Source: a virus
Virus record (IMG/VR): IMGVR_UViG_3300027973_000044
Location: 17,924 to 81,923 of that record
DNA: 64,000 bases
Direction: 5' to 3' (one strand)
Made by a program: the position numbers and the translations under genes. The notes beneath the pieces are model-generated. The model made no database searches, had not been told where the DNA came from, and saw only the letters and a program-made list of their open reading frames with translations. Shown in pieces: positions 15,471 to 25,736 of this stretch (positions are counted from its first letter, which is position 1; every line of letters starts with the position of its first letter).

Positions 15471-18400
15471 ATGCCGACGTTAACGGCAGTACAGATTAAA
15501 GTCACTGTATTTGATGTGGCTGATGCTGCACCTACATATACGAGTTATACGCTTGAAAATACACCTTTTCTTATCACGCCAAATTGGATAGATAGTATAG
15601 AGCAACTAAACTATAGTCAGTATGAGATAATATGGGATCTGGGTGATGGTACTTATATTACTGGAGCAAGTGCCAGACATACATACAAATACCCGGGTAT
15701 CTATAATGTAACAGCAACGTTTTTTGATAGTCAGGGTGAAGCTTATACACTAGCGGCTCCGGCGAGCTTAACAGCTTTCAATGCAGTACCCGATACAATT
15801 GTCTTTAGTAACCTTTTACCTACAGAAAATGATGGTATATATTTGTTACCAGCGGGAAAAAGAAGTAAATCTCTTGAAGTATTTCGTTTTAATAGTTGGC
15901 AGAATGATCAATTTTTAGCAGAAGATAATTACACTATTAATTTTTACGCATCTGGTAGTAATAGTAGCTTTTTATCAGTATCATCCTACTACACAGACAA
16001 ATACGCACATCTTAGAACATATTTTGGCTTTGTTGAAGCTACTGTCAATGCTGATGGAATCATTGATACAAAATTAGTTGACTCCACATCGACTTCTTCG
16101 GTCAGTGTCTACGCAGTTCCAACAAAGCGTCCATTTTCATGGGATATCGATCTTTCTTTCTATAGCATGCCTGTCGATGGTTCAGCTTTCGCTGGTACTT
16201 CCGGGTCCACGCTTGACGGTCATATTGTTAGTTATGTTGACCAAACACCTAGCGATTCTTCTAGAAATGATTTAATTTTCTTATTTGCTCAACCAAGAAC
16301 TACCAGATTTTATGATTATGGAAATATCAATAATAACTACTATCCAAGTATAAATTTTCCTACCTATGGCTACATTAACGTGCCCTGGAAGGTGCAGTTT
16401 CTAAAATCTGTCTTTAACCCTGCAGCAAGCGTTGCTATTACCAGCAACGGAATTACAGCTGAAGGTGTGCAAGACACAGTCGGTCCACTCACAGGTGAAT
16501 ATTTGCACTCTTTTAACATTTACCCAACCAAATGGACAGATACAGATATTGCATTTTGTTGCACATTCAAGGATAGTGAGAATTATACAACAAAATGTTA
16601 TCCACCAATAACCGGTTTTAGGTTTGATGGGCAAGATCCAACACAAGTTAATACGATTAGTATTGGACTATACAAATATGTGCCGCTCGACCCGTTGAAT
16701 TTTACTAACACTTCTCCAACCAGTACAATTCAAGTAACCGGGGCAACATTTACCCGTAATCCATCACCGCCTTTCTTTGAAAAGAGTGGTAGTTATTTTT
16801 GTGGTTTGTTAAACTGCAGCGAAGAAGCTCGTACTGCAGTTATTAGTGCAGCTGTTCTAATTCAGGACAGTCCACCTCTCAATTTGGGCATCACATATGG
16901 CTTTGCAGCTCAACCTGGCAGAGGTGATTTTAAAAGATTCAGAAAACGAGCTATCTTTAGTAACTGTGATGTTGAAGCACTATCATTTGATATTGTGGGT
17001 GAATCAACAACATATTCGGATGATCAAACTTCGAATGTAGGCATATCGTATGCCCCTTTGGAGGATTATAATGTTGGTCAAAATAGAGTCTATATAACAG
17101 ATTCTGACAATGATAAGATTTTTGTCTACACGGTTTCAGGTGCTCCTGTTGCAACAATTGATCTTGCTGCCGCGGCAACATATCGCGGTGTCGATGTTGC
17201 ACCAGATTTAGCTAGCTACAAAGGCAGTCTGGATAGCGCTAGCCCTTCGAATGTCACCATTGATAGCACCGGAAACGCTTGGATAAGTCTTTATGATGCC
17301 ATCTCTGCAATAAAGCTAGATGCCAGTACATTGAATGTTGTGGCACATGCAGAGCCAAATTTACAGAATATTGCATATACAGACTACAGACTTTATGTCA
17401 CACTCAAGAATCAATTGAGCGGATTTGTTGGTGAAAACTCTCTTCTGCCTACATGTGTTGATGCAGGTGTTGATGACACTGTATTTGTGGGGTACAGTCA
17501 TCCAGTGAGCGGCTTTATCTTTAAATACTCTTCCACAGGGGAGTATCTGAGTGCAGTGCCACTAAGCCCACTTTACTCTGTGCAAGAAATTATAGTTGAC
17601 AGAGAGAACAACATATGGGCTGCAGTTAAGAATCTACAATCAAATCGAAGTGCGAATCCATTTCAAAATACTGATTTAATATATAAATGGGATAGCAATT
17701 TTAATCTGCAACCTAACTTCCCAATAAGCTCGCTCGCTAATATTGGAAATATAACTATTGATTTGAACCAAAATCTTTGGGTGAACAATGGAGTATCAAA
17801 AGTCACAAAGATATCTCCAGCAGGGCAGCTAGCCGATATTATTATTGGTAGTCAAGTCAATAGTGCTAGGTATTATCAGCCCATAGGCGGCATTGCCTGT
17901 GACAATGAAGGCTTTCTCTGGGTTCTACACAATTATAATGCACAAATATATTTCTATCCTATTACGGATCTACAACAACTTCCGCTTTCGGCCATTTATA
18001 GCGGCGTGTTACCTGATACACAGTACACAGTGGCCGATGGTTCACGAGCCTTTTACAGTGTGTTTGGCGACTGGACTGGCATAAGATGGATTAACAAATA
18101 CGTTAGTCCTATTAATCCGTTTCCAAGAATTATCCGGGGAAGTAGTAACCTTTTCGATATTCTCAAGAGATCTCCAATCGTTAATAAAATTAATGAGAAT
18201 TTCGATCAAGCAGCAGCTTACAAGAGTTACATATTGCAAGAATCTCTATTTGATAGGACTAAATTGCTAGATGATTTCCTGGGTCAAATAGTTGGCAATG
18301 TTGATAGCCCACCGGAAACTCTTGGTAAAGAAATTTATGAGAAAATAGCTAATTTTGTTGGCAATATATCTGATCCCGATACATGTAATATTTCCGCACT

Positions 18401-18995
18401 CAAAAGTTTATTTGAGCAGTATGGTCTAAATTTTTATGACTTTTGTTCGCAATATCCTTCAGAGCTAACCCGTGCTATGGATATCTTGAGTATTAATCAA
18501 CGAAAACTGTTTGGTAGTCCAAATACATTCAGTGCAAATTTCGGGATAAGTGCTTATGATTATGGTGCTGGAAAAAATTTAGGCGAGCAAATTGATATTT
18601 TAACTGGAACATTTAATGTGGGTACCCCAATTGTAATATATGAAAAATTTAGCGGAATATACAAAAAAGTTTATAACACTGTTGTACCTGTAACAAATGG
18701 TCTATCTGCAGTCATTGGCCAGGAGTACCCGCTGAGTGGTGTCAATTACAATTGGGGCTGGGGATTGGTCACTGGTAACAATGCACAGTCAGGAATCGAT
18801 ATTGCACCATACTATAATTTTTATAAATACAAGGCATATATGCCTTTAGAAATGGTTGACGGGGTTATTGATTTCAAAAATAATCTCACCACAGTAACAC
18901 CAGCTCAGAGTAGTTATGAAAATTGGACTCAGTATGGTGGCACAATGGAGGCCATACTCTCTCGAGCGCTATACAATGGATTGGAGATGTTGTGA
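15471..18995 (+). CDS. Large baseplate protein with PKD and beta-propeller domains (gp7-like C-terminus?)
   Basis: The 1174-aa virion protein sits in the gp7 position after gp6. Residues about 45-95 form a PKD-like domain (WDLGDGTYITGASARHTYKY PGIYNV). Residues about 520-860 form an NHL/SMP-30-like beta-propeller (NRVYITDSDNDKIFVY, VTIDSTGNAWISLYDA, ITIDLNQNLWVNNG). The last 290 residues (LFDILKRSPIVNKINENFD, LLDDFLGQIVGN, IYEKIANFVGN, ELTRAMDILSINQRKLFG) recall the conserved gp7-type wedge proteins of marine T4-like phages. The PKD and propeller would then be surface modules inserted into the wedge. A GGGAG site 9 nt before ATG supports the start. Confidence 0.6.
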   Translation: MPTLTAVQIKVTVFDVADAAPTYTSYTLENTPFLITPNWIDSIEQLNYSQYEIIWDLGDGTYITGASARHTYKYPGIYNVTATFFDSQGEAYTLAAPASLTAFNAVPDTIVFSNLLPTENDGIYLLPAGKRSKSLEVFRFNSWQNDQFLAEDNYTINFYASGSNSSFLSVSSYYTDKYAHLRTYFGFVEATVNADGIIDTKLVDSTSTSSVSVYAVPTKRPFSWDIDLSFYSMPVDGSAFAGTSGSTLDGHIVSYVDQTPSDSSRNDLIFLFAQPRTTRFYDYGNINNNYYPSINFPTYGYINVPWKVQFLKSVFNPAASVAITSNGITAEGVQDTVGPLTGEYLHSFNIYPTKWTDTDIAFCCTFKDSENYTTKCYPPITGFRFDGQDPTQVNTISIGLYKYVPLDPLNFTNTSPTSTIQVTGATFTRNPSPPFFEKSGSYFCGLLNCSEEARTAVISAAVLIQDSPPLNLGITYGFAAQPGRGDFKRFRKRAIFSNCDVEALSFDIVGESTTYSDDQTSNVGISYAPLEDYNVGQNRVYITDSDNDKIFVYTVSGAPVATIDLAAAATYRGVDVAPDLASYKGSLDSASPSNVTIDSTGNAWISLYDAISAIKLDASTLNVVAHAEPNLQNIAYTDYRLYVTLKNQLSGFVGENSLLPTCVDAGVDDTVFVGYSHPVSGFIFKYSSTGEYLSAVPLSPLYSVQEIIVDRENNIWAAVKNLQSNRSANPFQNTDLIYKWDSNFNLQPNFPISSLANIGNITIDLNQNLWVNNGVSKVTKISPAGQLADIIIGSQVNSARYYQPIGGIACDNEGFLWVLHNYNAQIYFYPITDLQQLPLSAIYSGVLPDTQYTVADGSRAFYSVFGDWTGIRWINKYVSPINPFPRIIRGSSNLFDILKRSPIVNKINENFDQAAAYKSYILQESLFDRTKLLDDFLGQIVGNVDSPPETLGKEIYEKIANFVGNISDPDTCNISALKSLFEQYGLNFYDFCSQYPSELTRAMDILSINQRKLFGSPNTFSANFGISAYDYGAGKNLGEQIDILTGTFNVGTPIVIYEKFSGIYKKVYNTVVPVTNGLSAVIGQEYPLSGVNYNWGWGLVTGNNAQSGIDIAPYYNFYKYKAYMPLEMVDGVIDFKNNLTTVTPAQSSYENWTQYGGTMEAILSRALYNGLEML

Positions 18996-21900
18996 GTAAT
19001 CTATATACATTTCAAAATAGTATTATTGAAGGGTCCTTAACACCACTAGATACCTACGCACCAGTTAGCTTTCTAACTTGGTTTAATCAGAAAAATTACA
19101 CAACAGTAGATCTAGATGCACTGTTTCTTCAGTATAAGCAGTATATTATTGAATGGGGCAGAACAAAAAAAGTAAATGCAGCTAAAGTAAACGAAACAAT
19201 CAGAGACTCTTATATTCAGGTATTGCGGGAGCTAATAATTGATTATAGTACTGAAGAAGAGAAACGCTTCATTACAAATGCTGATCTTTCAGATCCCAGT
19301 GATCTTGATATCGTATTGCCTTTTTTTATTAACAAGATTAAGCAGGTTTGCTTGTATTACGCCAATACAAGAGAAAATCTTAAAACAGCTCAAATACAAC
19401 ATAATCTTCGTGGCAGTAATTACGGCATAGAGAACCTTGTCAAGCAGTTAATTTTTGATGCTGCACAGACAAATCAAGTTTTGTTTGCACAGACCACTTG
19501 CAATTTTCCTCCCATTTCAGCTATTGCAAGACAACTTAGCATTTATATTGAAGAATTATATGATCTCAAATCGGATTACTATAATCAAGGAACTCCTTCA
19601 CCCACCAAGAGTACTGATATCGTCAATCTTGCCACACCAAATAAAGCATATGAGAGGTTGTATATTGATTTTAAGCAAGCAATTATAGATGCAATACGAC
19701 AGTATCCATTTTATATCACATCTCTTGGGATTAATAATTTTACTGTTAACCCTTATCTCTCTGGTACTGAGTTAAACTATTTAAAAAATCGTGACTTCAT
19801 AACCTATCTAAGCGGTGGTACTGAAGATCTTAAATTAAATTTATATAAGCGGCTTGCTCCAAAATATCTTGGCAACGATTTCTATTACCTTAGCACTGGT
19901 AGCACGCGCACTGATTTTGTTTCTGGTCTTCTGTTTTCTATAAAACCATTGACTGGTGCACCTACCTTGAATCTTTTAAACAGACAGACACCATCGGTTG
20001 CATCAGTACCAAGCCTTGAAAATCTTTACACAGAATATGAAATAGGAAGATTTTTCCTACCACAGCATCAAGGATTATTAATACATAATACTCCGCAGAA
20101 AAAATATGCCATCGACGTTGCCCAGCTTCAATCTAATACTGTGTATGCTTTTCCAGATCCTGATATTGTTGGTAACACCTCATACAACAACACTCAAGAT
20201 AATTTTCTTGCCCCTATAGCATACACGGTGGATGTTTCATGGAACAAAAGATCCAGAAGCAATCAATTTGCGTTTGGTGATGTGCTGTCAACAAGCTACA
20301 ATCAATTGTATTACGGTTATGAAAGCCGGGAGCAGGATTTGCAGCTGGATGTTTCAGGTCTCTCGCGAACATATGATAATGTGCAGTTTTGGGAAGGCGC
20401 TCGTCAAGAACAATGGGCCAATCCTGACATATGGCCAGGTCTTAGCAGACAAGAAGCACTACCTTTAGCAGATCGTCAAGCAGCTTTATTGGTTAACGAC
20501 TATACCCCCGTATACTGGGGAAGCGATATCTATAATAACGAGTACGGTCTCTTAAAAAAAGTAAGTGCACTCAAGGCTGCTTCTGCTACAACAGATAGTA
20601 ACGGCATAATGCCTAATAGAAATACTACACTCGCTACTGGTGATGCTGTCACAGATCAATCCATTGCAGCAAAGAAAGTCTTGATACCGGGCAAACTTTA
20701 CTTTAGAAATAGTATTACAAATACTGTATCACCGGCTAGTGCGGCCCTTAGCGCTGTGTTCTTCAAGTACCCTGCTGTCGTTAAACAGGAAATTAATGAA
20801 AGCTTGTATTATTTCAACATGTATTATGATACTTTTGTATTGGAAACCAAGAATTATGTTGTTGTTGATACTATCATTTTTGACTATGATACACAACAAA
20901 TTACTATTAATAGCAACCCTGGAACTTTCTTTGAAAAATCGCTACTTAATCCTAAGCTAGAGAAATTTGCTGGAGAATGGTATTCTGAGTACGATAAGAG
21001 CTTGTATCTGTGTTTTCTCACTCTTGGCAATAGGTTATCAAGTTCAAATTACAAGCTACTTTATCCAAAAATATATAGAACACCGCTTACTAATATAAAA
21101 CTATCTGTTGTGTATCCTGATCCAAGAAATGATATAACTGATATGTATTCTATCAGTGCAGGCTTTATAGAACCTCCACAAATAGATTTATACGAAATTG
21201 ATGGTGTGTCTTTCAGCCGTCTTGAGAAGAACAATCTATTTAATTTAACATATCTAGCTAAAAACACTAATAGTATGCCGTTTTTTGTTAACGAGCAAAT
21301 TCAAAAAAATGATCCATACTATTCCTCGTATGAGCCAGAAATATTTAAACCATTTTATTTCATTTACGATAACAACTATTCAAATCCCACGCTACCGTTC
21401 ATGGTTAAGTATAATGCATCTTCAACAGGTACAATGGGTGCACATTTACCTGGAGAAAAGATTCTCGATGTTGGTCAAGAGAATATCTACAATACAACCT
21501 ATCTCTATTGTGATGGTGTCAAACCTCTTCAAATCAATAACATTGGAAGATATATTATTCAATTTGATTGGGAGTCATATAGTGAGACATCTATCTTCTT
21601 GGGTTGCAATTATTATAAAGTACGCAACATTGGTAATGATTTAATTTGGAATGCCGATACTAATGATGCACAATTACTTGATACATATAACATTGATTAT
21701 TTTGGCTCATACAGAGAAGAAATTCGGTCCACAACACAAATATTCAGCACATTTGCTTTTGGAACATCTGGACTAGATACCACGCTATATGTTAATTCAG
21801 GCTATTTAACAGCGCCATTCTTGTCAGGTCAAAGAACATTTACCATGGATTTAAAATGGTCTCCAAGTCTAACCGCAGCACATACACCTGATTCATATAT

Positions 21901-23776
21901 AGCTCGAGGTCTTCCCTGGGAACCGCGGGTAATACCGCCCTTCTCTAAGTTAGCACTAGAATTCTCTTTATTATCTGGGGAAACTGTTTACTTTGTAGAT
22001 AGCTTCACGAACGATACAACTGCAACAGTAACTTTGTGTTCTCCTGTGGGTCGAGATTACCCTGCAGGTCAAACAGTTTATTTTTACAACTGGCTAGAGC
22101 GAATTGAAAATATTAATTATCAAATTCTTATTGGTACACTTTCTGCTATGGTCAAAAGACCAGTGTATCCAGATCCAAGTGTTCTTGAGATTAATCTAAC
22201 AACAAGTATACCTGGGTTTACCGGGTTAATATGTGATGCACCTGAGTCAATCTACAGACCAGTGATCATAACAAAGGCAGGAACCGGAAATGGTATAGTT
22301 TTCTCTGATCCATTCTGTGTGAATTGTGGTGATCTATGCACAGAGAGCTTTGGGTACGGTACAACTTTAACTCTTATCGCTAGCGCAGATTACTTTAGCG
22401 CATTCAATAGATGGGAAGGGGGTACTTGCAATATGCTCAACACAGATTGCATCTTCACTGTAACAACTGCAGAAAGTATTACAGCTTATTTTGACGCTTT
22501 ACCGTTTTATTTTGTAACTGTAACGACCCCAGCAGGTAGAGTGATCTCTCAAGATTTAAAATTTATTATTGATGGCCCTGGTTCAGTAACTAATCCATAT
22601 CTCGTTGGGTCTGTACTCACACTTTCAGCCTTGAAACCTGTTTCTGGTTGGGCCATGTTTGGATATGAGGGGGCAAGTACTTGTGTTGATCAGACAGAGT
22701 TTTGTAGCTTCTCTATAAACTCTGATGTCAATATTGATGTGCTGTACATACGCTATTATGAATACCAAGTAGCCGTAACAACAGTCCCGGTAAATTCCGC
22801 ATACGGCTATCTAGGCGATATTAGTGTCACAACTAATTATCCATGGTTTTATTACATTTGTTCAAGCAGTTGTACATATACATTTACCGGTACAAACACA
22901 CTGGAGTGGGGCAATCAAATCATCACTCTCAGCGGCATGCCTAGACCTGGTTATAAATTAAAATATTGGCGCGGAGCACCTTGTGGAGAAACAGAATTTT
23001 ATACTAGCACATATGTTGATCTGCCAACAAATCTTGTTAACGCGGGTGATCAATGTATTTTTGAAGCTACAGAAAATAGAAGCATTACAGGGGTCTTTGA
23101 TATTGGGTACTATAGTCTTAACATTACTATTTCAGGCTTTGGAATTGGTAGAGTCTTCACAAGCGACGAAGGCATAAATTATTTGAATGAAGACGGTAGC
23201 TTTACTAAATCATATGCCGTCTTGAGCGGCACAACATTTACATTATATGCAAGTGCGTTCGCTGGGAGCAGTATGTTGGGTCTATCAAGCAGGTACTGTT
23301 CTCCTGTATTCGGTGTATCCACATGCAACATCACAATGGATAGGGATGTGGATGTTATTGTTGAAATGTTTGCAAGCAACTTCTATACTTTGACTATGAA
23401 TCTATGCACATGCGGCGTAAGTGTTACTTCGTTCCCAACAAGCCTTGGTGGTTCGTTGAGCTGTCCTTCCATATGCACAGCCACTTACCCAGCTGGTAGA
23501 ATAGTAAACCTGGATCAATTTAATGAAACAGAATCGTGTAATATACGTGCATTTACGGGTGACGGTGTGTACTATCAATATACGCCTGGGGTTGGCGTCA
23601 CTATTGCTGGAGCAGGTGCAACATTTAACAGTGGTGATGTGTTTGGATTAATTGATAGCACAGTGATCTTGAGCCCTGAAGGCGCACCATATACAACAGG
23701 TGCCGGTATTATAATAACACCGGATGCCTTTGTCTCCATGACAGAAAATAGGAGTGTAACCGCGGTACTGGTTTAA
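18992..23776 (+). CDS. Giant baseplate-associated protein with Cys-rich InlB-like repeats
   Basis: The 1594-aa product probably starts at GTG 18992. That codon overlaps the upstream stop as GTGA and has GGAG 5 nt before it; the longer frame from 18923 would overlap the previous gene by 73 bp. The N-terminal 200 residues (SLTPLDTYAPVSFLTWFNQK, EEEKRFITNADLSDPSDLDI VLPFF, LRGSNYGIENLV) match a protein type found after gp6 in marine T4-like phages. Residues from about 1090 to the end hold roughly five divergent InlB B-repeat-like units, each with a GTGxGxV-like start, an FxRWxGxxC core and an ITAYFD-like end. They are rich in cysteine (CVNCGDLC, CTCGV, CPSICTATYP). The repeats probably act as a stalk or adhesin. 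Confidence 0.65.
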   Translation: MSNLYTFQNSIIEGSLTPLDTYAPVSFLTWFNQKNYTTVDLDALFLQYKQYIIEWGRTKKVNAAKVNETIRDSYIQVLRELIIDYSTEEEKRFITNADLSDPSDLDIVLPFFINKIKQVCLYYANTRENLKTAQIQHNLRGSNYGIENLVKQLIFDAAQTNQVLFAQTTCNFPPISAIARQLSIYIEELYDLKSDYYNQGTPSPTKSTDIVNLATPNKAYERLYIDFKQAIIDAIRQYPFYITSLGINNFTVNPYLSGTELNYLKNRDFITYLSGGTEDLKLNLYKRLAPKYLGNDFYYLSTGSTRTDFVSGLLFSIKPLTGAPTLNLLNRQTPSVASVPSLENLYTEYEIGRFFLPQHQGLLIHNTPQKKYAIDVAQLQSNTVYAFPDPDIVGNTSYNNTQDNFLAPIAYTVDVSWNKRSRSNQFAFGDVLSTSYNQLYYGYESREQDLQLDVSGLSRTYDNVQFWEGARQEQWANPDIWPGLSRQEALPLADRQAALLVNDYTPVYWGSDIYNNEYGLLKKVSALKAASATTDSNGIMPNRNTTLATGDAVTDQSIAAKKVLIPGKLYFRNSITNTVSPASAALSAVFFKYPAVVKQEINESLYYFNMYYDTFVLETKNYVVVDTIIFDYDTQQITINSNPGTFFEKSLLNPKLEKFAGEWYSEYDKSLYLCFLTLGNRLSSSNYKLLYPKIYRTPLTNIKLSVVYPDPRNDITDMYSISAGFIEPPQIDLYEIDGVSFSRLEKNNLFNLTYLAKNTNSMPFFVNEQIQKNDPYYSSYEPEIFKPFYFIYDNNYSNPTLPFMVKYNASSTGTMGAHLPGEKILDVGQENIYNTTYLYCDGVKPLQINNIGRYIIQFDWESYSETSIFLGCNYYKVRNIGNDLIWNADTNDAQLLDTYNIDYFGSYREEIRSTTQIFSTFAFGTSGLDTTLYVNSGYLTAPFLSGQRTFTMDLKWSPSLTAAHTPDSYIARGLPWEPRVIPPFSKLALEFSLLSGETVYFVDSFTNDTTATVTLCSPVGRDYPAGQTVYFYNWLERIENINYQILIGTLSAMVKRPVYPDPSVLEINLTTSIPGFTGLICDAPESIYRPVIITKAGTGNGIVFSDPFCVNCGDLCTESFGYGTTLTLIASADYFSAFNRWEGGTCNMLNTDCIFTVTTAESITAYFDALPFYFVTVTTPAGRVISQDLKFIIDGPGSVTNPYLVGSVLTLSALKPVSGWAMFGYEGASTCVDQTEFCSFSINSDVNIDVLYIRYYEYQVAVTTVPVNSAYGYLGDISVTTNYPWFYYICSSSCTYTFTGTNTLEWGNQIITLSGMPRPGYKLKYWRGAPCGETEFYTSTYVDLPTNLVNAGDQCIFEATENRSITGVFDIGYYSLNITISGFGIGRVFTSDEGINYLNEDGSFTKSYAVLSGTTFTLYASAFAGSSMLGLSSRYCSPVFGVSTCNITMDRDVDVIVEMFASNFYTLTMNLCTCGVSVTSFPTSLGGSLSCPSICTATYPAGRIVNLDQFNETESCNIRAFTGDGVYYQYTPGVGVTIAGAGATFNSGDVFGLIDSTVILSPEGAPYTTGAGIIITPDAFVSMTENRSVTAVLV

Positions 23777-23779
23777 ATA
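23772..23779 (+). promoter_or_regulatory. Late-promoter-like box TTTAAATA
   Basis: TTTAAATA overlaps the upstream stop codon and ends 7 nt before ATG 23787. Confidence 0.4.
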
Positions 23780-23786
23780 ATTACAG

Positions 23787-25736
23787 ATGAACCAACCTTT
23801 TGACGATAAAAATATTGCGATCTGGAACGACCAGCCATTAGATCTTTGGAGTGATATTGTTGTTAGTTTTGACTATTCTCGATACGCACTCAACTTCACA
23901 CCAACAGGTGGTTTTGCTGTAGTTTTTTTTGATAGTATCGTTAATAGTCCGCGCAGAGGGGGACGGGATTATAGCTTAGGTTACATATCCAATGATACTC
24001 GTGATTACTGCTTGCAAGATGGTTACACCGGCTTGGGTGCAGCATTTGTAGGTGTGGGGTTTGATCCATATGGTTATTTTGCACTTAATACATATGCACC
24101 AGGCATACCTCTTTCTGCGTTTACAGAATCACCTTCGATCATGGTTCGCAGTGGAGCATCAGAACAATATACCCTCTTGAGCAGATTAACGCTAACAAAT
24201 TTTCTTTCTACAATGCCAGCTGTATCAGGTTTTACTATAGATCAAAATGTATCAGCTTCAAGCATGGCTGAATATAGATCTGTTCGTGTTATTTTGAGCA
24301 AAGCAGGCACAGAGCTAAAGGTTCAAATTAAGCAGAGCTCAACTGATGATGAGTATGCAACAGTAATGATTCAATCGCTACCTAAAAAACGAAGAACAGC
24401 ATTAAAGGTTGCACTCACCAATACAACACAAGAGGGATTGACACAATTTAAAATAAGAAACTTTAATGTGGCTGGTTATCCAGGGTTTCCTGGTACTCAG
24501 AGAATTGCCGGTTGTGAGCAGCGCATCACACAAAATGAACCTGGCAATACAGGGAGTGTTTTATGTGTTGGTAGTGAATACATATCCAATGTATTACCCG
24601 GGAGAGTTGTTACATATGCAACAGACACAACTCAATTTACCTTGAGAAATAACTTGTATTACGGTACAGGTATAACGTTGTTTGGTCAAGATGCAGATAC
24701 AATTATTGGCAAATATAACGGTTCATCCACAGTTGCTGTGTTTGACTACCTTGGTGAAAAAATATTTCGTACTGCAAGTATTGTGACACCAGATAATGCA
24801 GAAGCCACAGCTGCAGATATTGATGGTGATACTCTGGCCATCTGCACAGGTACTCTCTCCGGTAGTGTTTACATTTACACGTACAATAGAGATATAACCA
24901 ACCCTTCAACGTTAGGAACGTGGCAACTATATCAAACAATAACATCAACTCAAGTCTCGAGTGGTGCAGGCATGGGTAATTTTGCTCAGGTTTATGGCGA
25001 TAACATGCTTATTAGTAATAGTAATGAGACTGTGCATGCGTTTAGAAAAAATATCAATCAAAGATGGGACTTTATTCAAACAATTGTATCTCCCATAACA
25101 AGTGTGACGAATTTTGGAGCCACAGTAGCTGTAGACATTGATGATATGATTATTGGTGCACCTGTTTCACAGAAATTTCAATATCCTGAACCAGCACAAG
25201 GTGAAGCATATCACTATGTATTTGATGGTGCTCTCAATCGATGGAGACTAGCAATGGCAATTGGTAGTTTTTATAATTTAAATACACCCAACGGTAATTT
25301 TGGCAATTCTGTGGCTCTGCAAAATAATTACGCCCTCATTGGCTGCCCAGGTGAAGAATACAGATACACACCTGAATCTGCACCAATTGTTAATGTCGGG
25401 AGGGTTTATGTATTTCAAAAAACTACTGGCGGGGTTTTCTCACAGGCTACTGTGATAGCACCAGCGTCTGGTACTATTGAACCGTACATGAATTTTGGTA
25501 ATAAAGTGGGCCTATTCAACAATATTGCCGCAATATTATCACCATTTACTCTAGCATATGCAAAGTCATATATTTCGATATATAATTTGGATTGCTCTTT
25601 CCCACTACCACCAGAAAATATTCCAATACCTGCGTGTGCTCTTCAGCTTATAGATTATAGCGGCTTTGTTCTTGATACTATCTCCAACACATATATGTTA
25701 TCTTATACATGTCAACTAGTAGGACCATTGCCATGA
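23787..25736 (+). CDS. Virion protein with lectin-like N-terminus and FG-GAP propeller
   Basis: The 649-aa product appears to have two parts. Residues 1-230 look like a jelly-roll lectin domain (VVSFDYSRYALNFTPTGGFA VVFFDS, then AEYRSVRVILSKAGTELKVQ). Residues about 285-620 hold FG-GAP/integrin-alpha-type beta-propeller repeats (GITLFGQDADTIIGKYNGSS, ATAADIDGDTLAIC, NFGATVAVDIDDMIIGAP, NFGNSVALQNNYALIGCPGE, VGRVYVFQKT). FG-GAP propellers in surface proteins usually bind ligands. It lies among other large adhesin-like genes and is probably part of the baseplate periphery or a fibre. The C-terminus is Cys-containing and overlaps the next gene by ATGA. Confidence 0.65.
   Translation: MNQPFDDKNIAIWNDQPLDLWSDIVVSFDYSRYALNFTPTGGFAVVFFDSIVNSPRRGGRDYSLGYISNDTRDYCLQDGYTGLGAAFVGVGFDPYGYFALNTYAPGIPLSAFTESPSIMVRSGASEQYTLLSRLTLTNFLSTMPAVSGFTIDQNVSASSMAEYRSVRVILSKAGTELKVQIKQSSTDDEYATVMIQSLPKKRRTALKVALTNTTQEGLTQFKIRNFNVAGYPGFPGTQRIAGCEQRITQNEPGNTGSVLCVGSEYISNVLPGRVVTYATDTTQFTLRNNLYYGTGITLFGQDADTIIGKYNGSSTVAVFDYLGEKIFRTASIVTPDNAEATAADIDGDTLAICTGTLSGSVYIYTYNRDITNPSTLGTWQLYQTITSTQVSSGAGMGNFAQVYGDNMLISNSNETVHAFRKNINQRWDFIQTIVSPITSVTNFGATVAVDIDDMIIGAPVSQKFQYPEPAQGEAYHYVFDGALNRWRLAMAIGSFYNLNTPNGNFGNSVALQNNYALIGCPGEEYRYTPESAPIVNVGRVYVFQKTTGGVFSQATVIAPASGTIEPYMNFGNKVGLFNNIAAILSPFTLAYAKSYISIYNLDCSFPLPPENIPIPACALQLIDYSGFVLDTISNTYMLSYTCQLVGPLP

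Noticed and set aside
18923-18991. ATG start giving a 1617-aa protein overlapping the upstream gene by 73 bp
   Set aside because: GTG 18992 has a ribosome site and a GTGA overlap, and the added residues do not look conserved.
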